From Lachnospiraceae bacterium (lineage in GTDB: Bacteria > Bacillota > Clostridia > Lachnospirales > Lachnospiraceae), in contig JAAWIS010000015.1 of NCBI GenBank assembly GCA_022796475.1, positions 1 through 56,495 on the forward strand: a DNA stretch of 56,495 nt. Reading direction: 5' to 3'. Positions 26,211 through 35,300 of the stretch are shown here, in pieces. A model generated the notes under the pieces. The model saw nothing but the letters and a program-made list of their open reading frames with translations, had not been told where the DNA came from and did not search any database. How positions within the stretch are numbered: the first letter of the stretch is position 1; each line of letters begins with the position of its first letter. The position numbers and the translations under genes were made by a program.

Positions 26211-26376
26211 CTAGAGCGTGTCTGAAAATTGCTTTCCATCAGATGTACCTTCCACTTCGTGGGAGATTTCGGCCAAACGAAGGAGGCATAGTGGGCTATG
26301 CTGACTGAATTTGGCCCAAATATACCGCGAAGTGGATGGTGCAGATGGCGGGAATGAATTTTCAGACACGCTCTAG
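26211..26376. mobile_element. MITE-like element with perfect 20-bp terminal inverted repeats
   Basis: CTAGAGCGTGTCTGAAAATT (26211-26230) is exactly inverted at 26357-26376. Internal segments (CCACTTCG near 26252 and CGAAGTGG near 26328; ACCTTCC and GGATGGT) also pair, so the entire 166 bp can fold into a long hairpin. There is no coding capacity. CTAG stands at both outer ends and could be terminal-repeat sequence or a target duplication. It lies between the YitT gene and a second repeat. Confidence 0.85.
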
Positions 26377-26407
26377 CATTTCCAAATCTTATCAATCCTA
26401 TCCAAAA

Positions 26408-26534
26408 GAACAAAGAGTCCGGCAAGCCGGACTCCCCCGCCGGAGCGCGTCTGCATCAGCAGACAGTTTCCTTAGGCGCAAAGTGCGCATCCCCCGGAGG
26501 ATTTCGCTTTATAGGAACGCCCTATAAAGCGAAA
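26408..26534 (+). repeat. Multi-hairpin dispersed repeat, copy A
   Basis: Four hairpins in order: GAGTCCGGC/GCCGGACTC (26415-26434), GTCTGC/GCAGAC (26449-26464), GCGCA/TGCGC (26476-26488) and TTTCGCTTTATAGG/CCTATAAAGCGAAA (26502-26534). The joining sequences CCGGAGCGC, AGTTTCCTTA and GCATCCCCCGGAG recur in other copies (31718-31840 inverted, 41968-42098, partial 40119-40202, decayed 48238-48330). Together with the MITE it fills the 26120-26583 gap. Confidence 0.8.
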
Positions 26535-26558
26535 AAGGCAGCCATGTCCGACCGCCTT
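26530..26558 (-). terminator. Terminator of the thioesterase-CvfB-methyltransferase operon
   Basis: On the minus strand AAGGCGGTCG pairs with the complement GGCTGCCTT side over ten positions (three G.U) with a 4-nt loop, followed by TTTTTC. It lies 26 nt after the methyltransferase stop. Confidence 0.8.
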
Positions 26559-26583
26559 ATAATGATGGAATCCCATTCCTCTT

Positions 26584-27168
26584 TTATTTTTTTCTGGCCA
26601 GCAGATGGATCAGCCGGCTGTCCGGATGATTGGCTCTGGTATCTTTTGCCACCCATTCTTTTTCTACCTTAAAATATCCGTCCCCTTCTAATAAGGAACA
26701 CAGCTCTTTTTCTGAGAATGCGTTAAAATACCGCTCTCCTCTGAAACCGTCAGAATCTCCCAGTTTCATGGACAGAAAGAAAATACCGTCTTCTTCCAAA
26801 GCTTTTGCAACCCGTTTGAAAATACCGGGAAGTTCCTCTTTCGGAATATGGATTAAAGACTGATATGCCCAAACTCCGTCAAAAGCCCCGTCAAACTCCA
26901 TTTCCTCATAGGTCATCTGCAGCACATCAAGCCCGGTATGTACCTCCGCAAGCCTGCACATCTCTTCCGCGCCGTCAAGAGGTGTTACATCGTAACCAAG
27001 CTCATAAAAGATAAGACTGTCCCGTCCGGAACCGCATCCCAAATCCAGGATGGTATCTCCCTCCTCTAAAAGAGCCAGAAACTCCCGGATGGTATCTTCT
27101 GTATCCAATTCTACTGTATTTTCAAAAACATTTGCTGCGTACTTATTATAATAATCGATCGGGTCCAC
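26584..27168 (-). CDS. Class I SAM-dependent methyltransferase
   Basis: A 194-aa Rossmann methyltransferase with the SAM-binding motif ILDLGCGSGRDSL (about residues 39-51), the acidic residue after strand 2 in VTPLDGAEEM, and GVWAYQSLIHIP after strand 4. The substrate is not predictable; the group resembles small-molecule (tellurite/thiol type) methyltransferases. The start is GTG 27168, 5 nt after AGGAGG, read as MDPIDYYNKY. It is the last gene of a three-gene operon, 14 nt behind the CvfB-like gene. Confidence 0.82.
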   Translation of the reverse strand: MDPIDYYNKYAANVFENTVELDTEDTIREFLALLEEGDTILDLGCGSGRDSLIFYELGYDVTPLDGAEEMCRLAEVHTGLDVLQMTYEEMEFDGAFDGVWAYQSLIHIPKEELPGIFKRVAKALEEDGIFFLSMKLGDSDGFRGERYFNAFSEKELCSLLEGDGYFKVEKEWVAKDTRANHPDSRLIHLLARKK

Positions 27169-27182
27169 TTCTTCCTCCTAAA

Positions 27183-28016
27183 TCATAACCGCTCAATGGT
27201 TTTTTCTGTTATTCGTATCCTGCCTTCTTTTAACAGCCGCCCCACGGCCCGCTTAAATGCATTCTTGCTCATACAGAATTCTCTTTTTATTACCTCTGGG
27301 CTGGCCTTATCATTAAAGGGCAGGACACCTTCAAATTCTTCAATTACCTTCATTACCTGCTCCACATCTTCGCTCATCTGGATATGGGCTTTTTTCCTGG
27401 GGCTTAAGTCCAGCTTTCCGTCACTGCGCACCTTAGTTACCCGGCACAGGACCTCATCCCCCTCCCGGTAATGTTCAAACAGTTCTTTTTTGGGAATCAG
27501 GCCATAATATTTATAGTCTACAGCCACAAATGCTCCCAGATTCTCATTCAGCTCGTAAATCCTTCCAAGAACCTCATCATCCTGGTGATAAGGCGACTGA
27601 TTGCTCATATAAGCGTATACTTTCATAGTGGCCGCCAATCTCTGGCTTTTATCCACATATAGGGCTACCAGGCAAGATTCCCCTTTCTTAACGGGATGGT
27701 TCTGCTCTTTAAAAGGAAGCAGCAGATCCTTTTCCAGACCAATATCCAAAAATGCACCGATTTTAGAAACGTCCTTCACTTCCAAAACCCCGCACTGCCC
27801 AATTTCCAGCTTAGGCGTTCCCGTAGTGGCAATCAGCCTGTCCTCTGAATCCTTATAAATAAATACAGTCAGCTTGTCGCCTGTTTTAGTCCCTTCCGGA
27901 ACCTGCTTTTTGGGAAGAAGCACGCTGGCTTCACTTTCTGTATTTTCACTTAAGTATACTCCGAATTCTTTTATCCGGACCACTATCAGCTCCTGTACTT
28001 TTCCTAACTCAATCAT
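27183..28016 (-). CDS. CvfB-like S1 RNA-binding protein
   Basis: The 277-aa protein holds tandem S1-like OB folds (GQCGVLEVKDVSKIGAFLDIG about residues 72-92 and a second at LGAFVAVDYKYYGLIPKKEL, about 160-180) and a C-terminal winged helix (MSKNAFKRAVGRLLKEGRI). This is the layout of CvfB/YitL, an RNA-binding regulator of virulence and stress genes in staphylococci. GGAAAGGA lies 5 nt before ATG 28016. The first 8 bases overlap the end of the thioesterase gene, so the two are translationally linked. Confidence 0.87.
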   Translation of the reverse strand: MIELGKVQELIVVRIKEFGVYLSENTESEASVLLPKKQVPEGTKTGDKLTVFIYKDSEDRLIATTGTPKLEIGQCGVLEVKDVSKIGAFLDIGLEKDLLLPFKEQNHPVKKGESCLVALYVDKSQRLAATMKVYAYMSNQSPYHQDDEVLGRIYELNENLGAFVAVDYKYYGLIPKKELFEHYREGDEVLCRVTKVRSDGKLDLSPRKKAHIQMSEDVEQVMKVIEEFEGVLPFNDKASPEVIKREFCMSKNAFKRAVGRLLKEGRIRITEKTIERL

Positions 28017-28740
28017 TCTTTTCCTTTCCTGGCTCCTCTTTCATCCACACAACTGCATAGGGCTCCCCCTGGCTGTTTAAAAGTGCAACAGTAACAGCTC
28101 CGTCTTCTCTGCCGATTCTGGGATACACCAAGTCGCCTGCTGCAGCCGCTTTTTTATATTCCACGCGAAGCTGGCAAATGGGGCGGCAGCTATGGGCTGC
28201 TTCCCTGGCAAATTCTACGTATTGCGCATTATTCACGTGATGGTTGGTATCAATGTGATGAGCATCAACGGCAATCGGGCTGCCTTCCTCATACTCCTCT
28301 GGAAGGAGGATCTTCCCAGGAACCGGAGCCATAGGAATTGGACTGCCCGGCAGCCCATAAGCTGCCACATCTTCCTCCGTTACCCGGCAGGGCAGCCTAT
28401 TTTCCAGATTCAATAAAAACCAACGGGAATCTGCTTCCACAAGCCGGTTTCCAAACTGGTCTTCCATAACAAAATTACGGAATCCGTAAATTCCCTTATT
28501 TCCACAGTGCCATGTTCCTACTGTGATTTCCTCCCCAAGCTTTGGATACCGGTTAATAAAAATCCGCCATGCAGAAAGCATCCAGGCTTTTTTCTTTTCT
28601 TCCAGGTATCGGATTCCCACTTTGCAGTCTTCTGACTGAAATGTGCTGCAGTCCTGTAAGTAGTTAATTATGCCAGTTAAGGTTAATCGCCCGTTTTCCC
28701 CGATTTCACTGTACCGAACCCGGCTGTTAAATTGATACAT
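28009..28740 (-). CDS. Acyl-ACP thioesterase (FatA/FatB-like)
   Basis: The 243-aa protein has two hotdog halves: residues 1-125 with YSEIGENGRLTLTGIINYLQDCST, and residues 150-235 with the active-site stretch DTNHHVNNAQYVEFARE, containing the Asn/His residues of acyl-ACP thioesterases. These enzymes release free fatty acids from acyl carrier protein in the cytoplasm. It heads an operon with the CvfB-like and methyltransferase genes. GTGAGG stands very close to ATG 28740. Confidence 0.88.
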   Translation of the reverse strand: MYQFNSRVRYSEIGENGRLTLTGIINYLQDCSTFQSEDCKVGIRYLEEKKKAWMLSAWRIFINRYPKLGEEITVGTWHCGNKGIYGFRNFVMEDQFGNRLVEADSRWFLLNLENRLPCRVTEEDVAAYGLPGSPIPMAPVPGKILLPEEYEEGSPIAVDAHHIDTNHHVNNAQYVEFAREAAHSCRPICQLRVEYKKAAAAGDLVYPRIGREDGAVTVALLNSQGEPYAVVWMKEEPGKEKND

Positions 28741-28812
28741 ATCCTCACACTCTCTTACATCCAGCCGGTATTCTTCTTACAATTTAGCCGGACTATCATT
28801 GAAAACATTATC

Positions 28813-28841
28813 ATTATATATGATTCCAGCCCGCTTGTCCA
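28813..28841 (-). promoter_or_regulatory. SigA-type promoter of the thioesterase operon
   Basis: On the minus strand TGGACA (28841-28836), 17-bp spacer, TATAAT (28818-28813), about 70 nt before the thioesterase start. Confidence 0.75.
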
Positions 28842-28862
28842 GATAAGATATAACCAGAAACC

Positions 28863-28891
28863 TTTACTTTCTTTCCTTTTTTTGTTATGAT
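28863..28891 (+). promoter_or_regulatory. SigA-type promoter of the GntR gene
   Basis: TTTACT (28863-28868), 17-bp spacer, TATGAT (28886-28891), some 75 nt before the GntR start. Its -35 lies about 20 bp from that of the divergent thioesterase promoter, so one bound regulator could affect both. Confidence 0.6.
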
Positions 28892-28965
28892 ACCCTAAGC
28901 GGGCCAGGATGACACCTGTTTGGCGCCGCGTAAAAGCAATACATCACAAAGGATGGAGATTGCCA

Positions 28966-29592
28966 ATGAAGCAAAAAAACAGTTTAAAATCAATCGTTTA
29001 CCAGAAAACCCTGGATGGGATTATCCGGGGCGAATATAAAGCGAACCAGATCATAAATGAGCAGGAATTGGTGGAGAAATTTGGATTCAGCAAAGCGCCT
29101 ATCCGGGAAGCACTTCAGGCACTGTGCAATGAAGGGGTTCTTCACAACATTCCGCGCTACGGCTATGAAGTAGTCCGCTTAACCAGCGAAGACGCAGCCC
29201 AGATTCTCCGCTGCCGCTTTCATCTGGAAGGCGGATTTTTAAAGGATTCTTACCAGAAGATTTCCCAAAACCAGTTAGATGAGCTGGCACAGCTTGATGA
29301 GCTTTGCAATGATTCCTGTCATGATTTATGGCTCCACTGGGAGCATAACACCCAGTTCCATTTAAAATTAATTTCCTGCTCCGGAAACGATTATGCCCGC
29401 CATGAGCTTATGCGCTCTATGGATATTTTAAAACGCGCCTATGCGCAAACCTACTGGAACCGGTGGAACCATATCTGTTCTCCCATTGACATGCGCTACC
29501 ATAAGCAGATCCTGTCCTGTATCCGCAGTCAGGACATTGACGGGGCGCTCAGCTTTCTGGAATTAGATTTAAAAGAATTTGGATGTATGTAA
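28966..29592 (+). CDS. GntR-family regulator, FadR/FCD subgroup
   Basis: The 208-aa protein begins with a GntR winged helix (residues 8-75, INEQELVEKFGFSKAPIREAL the recognition region, shown here from INEQELVEKF to APIREAL) and ends with an all-helical FCD ligand domain containing the metal-binding pattern HNTQFHLKLI and a later His (MRYHKQIL). Regulators of this type respond to carboxylic acids or amino acids. Start ATG 28966 follows GGAG by 7 nt; an in-frame ATG at 28909 has no site. It is divergent from the thioesterase operon, but its target is unknown. Confidence 0.85.
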   Translation: MKQKNSLKSIVYQKTLDGIIRGEYKANQIINEQELVEKFGFSKAPIREALQALCNEGVLHNIPRYGYEVVRLTSEDAAQILRCRFHLEGGFLKDSYQKISQNQLDELAQLDELCNDSCHDLWLHWEHNTQFHLKLISCSGNDYARHELMRSMDILKRAYAQTYWNRWNHICSPIDMRYHKQILSCIRSQDIDGALSFLELDLKEFGCM

Positions 29593-29595
29593 TAC

Positions 29596-29624
29596 TTGAC
29601 AACTTATTCCAAAAAACCTAAACT
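29596..29624 (+). promoter_or_regulatory. Promoter of the small wall-binding protein gene
   Basis: TTGACA (29596-29601), 17-bp spacer, TAAACT (29619-29624), beginning 4 nt after the GntR stop and about 45 nt before the next start. Confidence 0.6.
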
Positions 29625-29668
29625 AAAGATATAGGAATTCACAAATAGAATTTCGAAAGGAGAGGCGT

Positions 29669-29998
29669 ATGAAACAAAACAAAAAACGGCTGGCAGCTTT
29701 AGGTCTGGCAGCAGCAATGGTATTAGGGAGTGCCATAACAAGCTTTGCAGGAGAATGGAAGCAGGATGCAGTGGGCTGGTGGTATCTGAAAGACGATGGT
29801 TCCTATCTGATCGATACCTTCTGGGAAGACGCAAATGGATATACCTACTATTTCACCGGGCGCGGTTATATGGTAACTGGATGGAAGATGATTCAAAACA
29901 ACTGGTACTATTTCGATGTAAATACCGGGGCAATGTGGAAAAACGGCCAGACACCTGACGGCAACTGGGTAGGCGCTGACGGCGTTTGGGTACAGTAA
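29669..29998 (+). CDS. Small secreted protein with choline-binding-type wall repeats
   Basis: The 109-aa protein is a signal peptide (residues 1-28, KKRLAALGLAAAMVLGSAI, cleavage after SFA) followed directly by about three aromatic cell-wall-binding repeats (WWYLKDDGSYLID, YTYYFTGRGYMVTGW, NWYYFDVNTGAMW). There is no catalytic domain, so it is a bare wall-binding module. AAAGGAGAGG lies close before ATG 29669. Such short proteins are common in Lachnospiraceae and their role is unknown. A hairpin at 30094-30139 ends the unit. Confidence 0.85.
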   Translation: MKQNKKRLAALGLAAAMVLGSAITSFAGEWKQDAVGWWYLKDDGSYLIDTFWEDANGYTYYFTGRGYMVTGWKMIQNNWYYFDVNTGAMWKNGQTPDGNWVGADGVWVQ

Positions 29999-30093
29999 TT
30001 TTCATACCAGGCAGGATATGACAATATTTTCATGAATGCCGCTGTCTGCCTTCAAATGATTTTCCACCACGAACACAGTTTGTTTGTGAATGC

Positions 30094-30139
30094 AAATACC
30101 GCAGATTTTCCTGGAATCAGGACTTTCTGCGGTATTTTC
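30094..30139. terminator. Bidirectional terminator between converging genes
   Basis: AAATACCGCAGA (30094-30105) pairs perfectly with TCTGCGGTATTT (30126-30137). T-rich sequence follows on the plus strand (TTTTCT) and TTTGC on the minus strand. It lies between the wall-binding gene and the converging desulfidase gene. Confidence 0.75.
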
Positions 30140-30146
30140 TAATGGA

Positions 30147-31445
30147 CTACATCTTATCCACATCAACCCGGTCAATCATAATATTTAAAATCTCCGTATC
30201 TGTCAGCTTCATTCCAACACGGCCAATATATCCCATACTTTTAATTGTGGCTTCTAAATCCTCCTGTACGATCCCTTCTCCAGGCTGGAAGGATACGTGC
30301 TTCATTGCCATATAATGGGCTAAAATCGCTGCATCTACAGCAGAGGCAATTTTAGCTGCACAGGAAGATTTTGCGCCGTCACAGACAATTCCTCCCACAT
30401 TCCCAATGGTATTAATAATGGTCAATCCAACTTCCTCGTAAGTTCCGCCTCTTAAGTATGTGATAGCCGCCCCTGCTCCGCAGGCAGCGCTGACTGCTCC
30501 ACAGTAGGCCGATAAACTGCCTATGTACTTTTTCTGGTGGATGGAAATTAAATTACCTACAATTAACGCCCGGTATAACTGCTCTTTCGTGGCTTCATAT
30601 TCCTTTGCATATTCAATTACGGGCAGCGATACGGTCATTCCCTGGTTTCCGCTTCCGGAGTTAATTACTACAGGCATAGAGCAGCCTCCCATCCGTGCAT
30701 CGGACCCGGCGGCAGCCTTCGCACGTGCCCTGGTCCGCACATCATTCCCAAATACATCCAGCAAGGTCCGTCCAATCTGCGCTCCATAAGGATGAATAAC
30801 GCCTTCCTGGGAAATCGCTGTATTCTTTTCAATCTGCTCTCTTAACACTTCCTCCACATCTTTTAAATCAGCAGTATCAGCAAAGGTTAAGATATCTTTT
30901 ACATTTAGAAGTCCCTTATCTCCCTTTTCCGAAGCGCTTTCACTGATTTTATGTTCATAAATCACCTGCCCGTCTTTTACAATCTTGGTTATCAGCGTAT
31001 GTCGGTTAATAATGGTAACTTCTGCACTGTGCTCACCGGAAAATACTTTGGCTACGATATAAAGATTTTCTACTCCCTCCTGCAGTGTGCACTGACAGAA
31101 TCCTTTTGAAACCAGTTCCTTTGTTTGCCTGATATGCTCTTCTGTTACCTGTTCCAATACTTCCAGTTCTTTCCCGGCATTTCCTCCCACTACGCCTAAA
31201 ACAGCCGCTACGTCAATTCCTTTCAGCCCTCCGGAATTGGGAACTGTAACGCCTTTTACATTTTTAATAATATTGCCGCTGCAGCACATCTCCATGGATT
31301 CTGGCATCTGGCCCAGCACTTCCCTGGCCTTGGCTGCCCCATAGGCAATGGCAATCGGTTCCGTACATCCCAGGGCAGGCACCAGCTCGTCCTTTAAAAT
31401 CATAACATAATTATTATACAGTTTTTTTGCTAACTGTGGTTTCAT
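30147..31445 (-). CDS. L-cysteine desulfidase/serine dehydratase-alpha-like protein (CdsB, YhaM/UPF0597 family)
   Basis: The 432-aa protein carries the family marks PALGCTEPIAIAYGAAKAR near residue 23, the Cys-containing CSGNIIKNVKGVTVPNSGG, SGSGNQGMTVSLPV and GAGAAITYLRGG. Relatives are oxygen-sensitive [4Fe-4S] enzymes that break L-cysteine down to pyruvate, ammonia and sulfide; the conserved Cys residues fit such a cluster. AAGGAGG lies 4 nt before ATG 31445. It is a single-gene unit behind a strong promoter that overlaps a palindrome, so expression is probably repressed or induced by a dedicated regulator. Confidence 0.85.
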   Translation of the reverse strand: MKPQLAKKLYNNYVMILKDELVPALGCTEPIAIAYGAAKAREVLGQMPESMEMCCSGNIIKNVKGVTVPNSGGLKGIDVAAVLGVVGGNAGKELEVLEQVTEEHIRQTKELVSKGFCQCTLQEGVENLYIVAKVFSGEHSAEVTIINRHTLITKIVKDGQVIYEHKISESASEKGDKGLLNVKDILTFADTADLKDVEEVLREQIEKNTAISQEGVIHPYGAQIGRTLLDVFGNDVRTRARAKAAAGSDARMGGCSMPVVINSGSGNQGMTVSLPVIEYAKEYEATKEQLYRALIVGNLISIHQKKYIGSLSAYCGAVSAACGAGAAITYLRGGTYEEVGLTIINTIGNVGGIVCDGAKSSCAAKIASAVDAAILAHYMAMKHVSFQPGEGIVQEDLEATIKSMGYIGRVGMKLTDTEILNIMIDRVDVDKM

Positions 31446-31490
31446 TTGTCCTCCTTATCCTTTTCTTATCGGATGTCTTCTTTTTGCTTT

Positions 31491-31535
31491 ATTAATTATG
31501 TTATTAATCATATCAGTAGTCATATTAATTGTCAA
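31491..31535 (-). promoter_or_regulatory. Promoter with overlapping palindrome upstream of the desulfidase gene
   Basis: On the minus strand: TTGACA (31535-31530), 17-bp spacer, TATGAT (31512-31507), then the inverted repeat ATTAAT-N6-ATTAAT (31508-31491) at the likely transcription start. That position suits a repressor operator. The part of 31446-31672 outside this element shows nothing else. Confidence 0.75.
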
Positions 31536-31671
31536 GAATAATTTAGATGAATTTTACCAACTGAAGCTTTTTCTGACGGATAGTTCCCCGGCACTGGAAA
31601 ACAATGATTGAATCGCAGACAGGAACTAATAACATTGTCCGGATTTTTGTATTGTACCGTTGGAAAAGGAA

Positions 31672-31712
31672 CGCAAAAAAAGGCAAAACACTGTATCTAC
31701 AGTGTCTTGCCT
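31672..31712 (-). terminator. Terminator downstream of tRNA-Gln copy 1
   Basis: On the minus strand GGCAAGACACTG and CAGTGTTTTGCC form a stem around 31682-31711, followed by seven T. It lies beyond the multi-hairpin repeat, so the tRNA precursor may contain that repeat. Confidence 0.8.
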
Positions 31713-31717
31713 CTTCC

Positions 31718-31840
31718 TTGCTTTATAGGAAATTGTGTCCTATAAAGCAAAAACCCTTCGGGGGATGCGCACTCCGCGCCTAAGGAAACTGTCTGCTGAC
31801 ACAGACGCGCTCCGGCACGAGAGTCCGGCTTGCCGGACTC
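31718..31840 (-). repeat. Multi-hairpin dispersed repeat, copy B (inverted)
   Basis: This is the same element as 26408-26534 in opposite orientation: on the plus strand the GCTTTATAGGA hairpin (31718-31750) comes first and the GAGTCCGGC/GCCGGACTC hairpin (31821-31840) last, 9 nt from the tRNA 3' end. The second stem reads GTCTG/CAGAC, the third GCGC/GCGC. Confidence 0.8.
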
Positions 31841-31848
31841 TCTTTTAA

Positions 31849-31920
31849 CTGGGCTACAAGGATTCGAACCTTGAAATGACGGAGTCAGAGTCCGTTGCCT
31901 TACCATTTGGCGATAGCCCA
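31849..31920 (-). tRNA. tRNA-Gln (anticodon CUG), copy 1
   Basis: A 72-nt cloverleaf: acceptor TGGGCTA/TAGCCCA with discriminator G, D arm GCC..GGC, anticodon stem ACGGA/TCCGT with loop CTCTGAC (anticodon CTG), T arm with GGTTCGAATCC. No CCA is encoded. It matches bacterial tRNA-Gln in the unusual U1-A72 pair. It differs from the copy at 42129-42200 by one base in the variable loop. Confidence 0.95.
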
Positions 31921-32019
31921 ATTTTCACGATGCAATCACAGTTATCAAAAACTTGATTTTGCTTTAGTACAGCTTGATTTTCATCCTGCCTCTTGTCCAT
32001 AACTGCAACCGCGAGATTT

Positions 32020-32048
32020 ATTATACTCACTTTTCCTGAATTCGTCAA
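32020..32048 (-). promoter_or_regulatory. Promoter of tRNA-Gln copy 1
   Basis: TTGACG (32048-32043), 17-bp spacer, TATAAT (32025-32020) on the minus strand, followed by AAATCTCGC. The same arrangement precedes copy 2. The leader to the tRNA is about 95 nt, longer than usual. Confidence 0.85.
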
Positions 32049-32202
32049 GCACTTTTTTACTTTTTAGAAATTTGCCTTTTTAGAAATTCTTTTAGAAGCT
32101 AGTTAGACGTTCTGGATCTTTCATAATTTAGCAGCAACTAACCTGTCTGAAATGTGTGCGGCAGCGGCACGAAGTATTTGCTTAGCCAGGTTTTCTTCCA
32201 GA

Positions 32203-32234
32203 AAACCCCGGGAAATCCCCGGGGTTTCTTTTTT
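32203..32234. terminator. Terminator downstream of the adhesin gene
   Basis: AAACCCCGGG (32203-32212) pairs perfectly with CCCGGGGTTT (32218-32227) around a 5-nt loop. The T-run is best on the plus strand (TTTTTT), and the minus strand has TTTTC. It lies about 145 nt past the adhesin stop. A degenerate tandem repeat of CTGC-TCGCT words fills about 32253-32320. Confidence 0.7.
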
Positions 32235-32372
32235 ATCACAATACTGCTTTTTTGCTGCATCGCTGTGCTGGTGTGCCGCTATATTGCTGCGTCGCTATAT
32301 CACTGCATCGCTTTATTGTATTACTTTTTTACCTTAAACTCACCGGCAAGCCGTTCCTGTGAGAAAATAGTT

Positions 32373-35300
32373 TTAGCCTTCCTCCTCATCTTTCCTCTTT
32401 TTTGCAACGCCAAGGACGCCCAAAAGAGAAACCAGCATCAAGCCTACCAGCGCACCAATCGGGATACTGCGGTCGCCTGTTTTTGCAAGCCCGGCTAAAG
32501 GAACGTCCTCATCCAGGATTACGAGAGGCGTATCTTCTACTGGTTCGTTTGGCAGATTTGCCAGGGGCACTGCTTCGGGATCAATGCTTATCAGCGGAAC
32601 TTCCTCATCAGGAATATCCACACCTGGATCCGGGTCCCGGTCTCTTCCGCCTCCTCCGCCGCCACCTCCGCTGCCTAACGGAGTGGAGGGTTCCGGAACT
32701 GTGTTTTCTTCCGGCGCTGTAGTTTCCTCAGGATCTGTGCTTCCTTCTGGTGCTGTGGTTTCTTCAGGATCTGTGCTTCCTTCCGGAGTTTCTGGTTTTT
32801 CCGGTTCCTTTGTATACCGGTTTCGTGCAGTAACTTCCACTACCTGATCCTGCTCTGCAATCATTACCTGGAATCCTTCTGCTTCCTGGTCTGCGTCAGC
32901 AACGCCGCCAAATACTACTTCCTTCCAGTCATAATTGCCTATACTTGCCCGGCTGATTTCCGCAATGGTATAAATTCCATAATCCAGTGTCCCTGACTGT
33001 ACTGCACTGCCGTCTGCCAATACCTTCAGCGTCTGAATTGGGGTTCCTTTTGCAGCAGTTCCGGGATAAATGCCAAATGTATAGTGAGTTGCCTGGTAAA
33101 CCGGATCGGTAACGGGCTGTCCATCCAGTTCCAAGGTTTTAACAATGCTGACAGAACCTTGAATCAAATCATTTTCTACTGTAAGCTGATTTTTGTTCTC
33201 TTCATTGCCTTCAATCGTGGTGGTCCACAGCCATTCGTTAATCCACAAGGACGGGTTTTCTTCCGAATTCCTTACATCAACCAATTCCTTTTCTACCGTT
33301 ACCTTCCACTGGGTATCCAGCTTCTGGCGGCCTTCAGGGGCCTTTGTTTCCATCAGCGTGTATTGGCCTTCCGGCAGATCCTGAAAAGTAATGCTTCCGT
33401 TCTCATCTGTGGTATAACTCATGGTAACATCGCCTACAGCCATTTCAAAGGTTGCTCCGGCCAGAGGCTCCTGATTCTCAGAAGCTACCTTCGTTATCGA
33501 GAAGTTTGCATCTCCTTTGTGAACTGGCAGGGCGGAATTCCAGATATTGCGGATAGCAATTGGCTTTACCTTGCTTCCGTCCTCCTGCTCAATTTCCTCT
33601 GCCTCCGGATAGAAGGCCTCAAATACGCCCAGAACTTCATTGAAACCGTTGGTTTTCTGCACACGCATCACCTTAAAGAAGCTTGTGCCTTCAATCGGCT
33701 CAACAAAATACTCTGCTTCCTGGGTATCAGTGCCAGAATAATGAATATTGGTTTCCTCCACATAATAATAATACGGAGTTTCTGCTTTTTCGCCTGCATA
33801 CTGGGGCTGCTGAGTAAAGGTATGCTTCCACAGATTTTCCCTGCTGATGATCCCACTTTCTACTACTACTGCATCTTCCCCATCCAATCCGGTCTTCCGC
33901 ATCAGGTTCACTTCTATGGAATCCGGAATCAGGTCCTTTAACAGGCTGCTTTCTGCCATATCCTGATTATTCACATCTTTCCAGGATTTTTCCGCTTCAA
34001 TGGTGATCATCTTTTCCTCAAAATAGTGGTTGGTGATAGTAACGGTTTCCGTCCACTCTTCTGCCCCGTGATCCCCTATGATATCTTCCAGCTTCTGGTT
34101 TTCTTCTGTCACTTCCCCAAGGGCTGTCCCCGTTTCTGTAACGATCCCGCCAAAGGTATAGCAAAGATCTGCTTCGCCCGATTCCGTTTCCACAGGATAT
34201 TCCTTAACAACGTAAGGCATACTGGTTGGGATACCGGTAATGACAATGGTTTCTTCTGCCTTCATCCCAAAGAGGTAAATGCCTTCTTTTTGGAATGTTG
34301 TGGTATACGTAAGACTTCCCGGATTTTCCTCCTCTGGTTCTTCCGCTTCTAACTCTGCATGTTCAATCAGCTCATCGCTGCTGCCTAACTGAACCTCCAC
34401 CCAGAACTCCTGATTCGGATCGGGCTGATAACTTGTGGTTTCATCATATGCTACCTTTTTGCTAATCGCCAGATTTGCCTTATTATGGGCAAACTGATTA
34501 ACAGCCTGGATGGCAATGGGAACATTGTGATCCTTAATTTCCACCTGGATTCCGCCATTTTCCTGTAAATTCAGCTCAGTTCCATCAACTTCAAACCTTA
34601 CTTCCTTCCAGGTGTAATCCGGCATATCAAGTCCATTCGTTTCTTCAACAATGGTATATTTGCCATAATCCAATGGTTCTGTTTCCTTTACTTCCCCATT
34701 GTCGGAAACTTCTAAAACAGCAACCGGATCTGCCGTTGTATCCGTACCCTTGTAGATAGAAAACTGGTATGTATTCTTCCGGTAACCGGAAACATCCTGT
34801 CCGGCATTTTCCAGTTGGCTGAGGGCAGCATCGTCTAATTCAACTACCTTGCTGATCTGAATCGGCGCCTTAATCCGCTTATTTTCTACAGTCAGGGTAT
34901 TTGCTGCCTGTTCAAATTCACCAGGGCCTTCCACTTGAATCGAGAACTGCCATTCATTTATCCAATGAATCTTGTCACTGCTGGCAGTGTTCTTAATGGA
35001 TTTTGTAATGGTTACCCTCCATTCCGGTTCCAGATTTTGATAGCCTTCCGGGGCAGCCGTTTCTTTTAAGAGATACACACCTTCGTCCAGATCATCAAAT
35101 TCTATCTGGCCATTCTGATCTGTGATTTCTGTCTGAACTGCACCTTCACGATCGGTTAAGGTAAATACGGCTCCTTTTAAGGGCTTTTTATCTTCTTCAT
35201 CTTTCTTCCAGATCGAGAAGCTGGCCTTCCCCAGATGATCCGCATAATGCCATGTATTCTTAACATTATCCGTCTTTTCCGGTACAGATGATTCAAACAC

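Noticed and set aside
32253-32320. Degenerate tandem repeat of CTGCATCGCT-like words after the adhesin terminator
   Set aside because: Units vary in length and sequence; no gene, CRISPR-like spacing or regulatory role could be supported.
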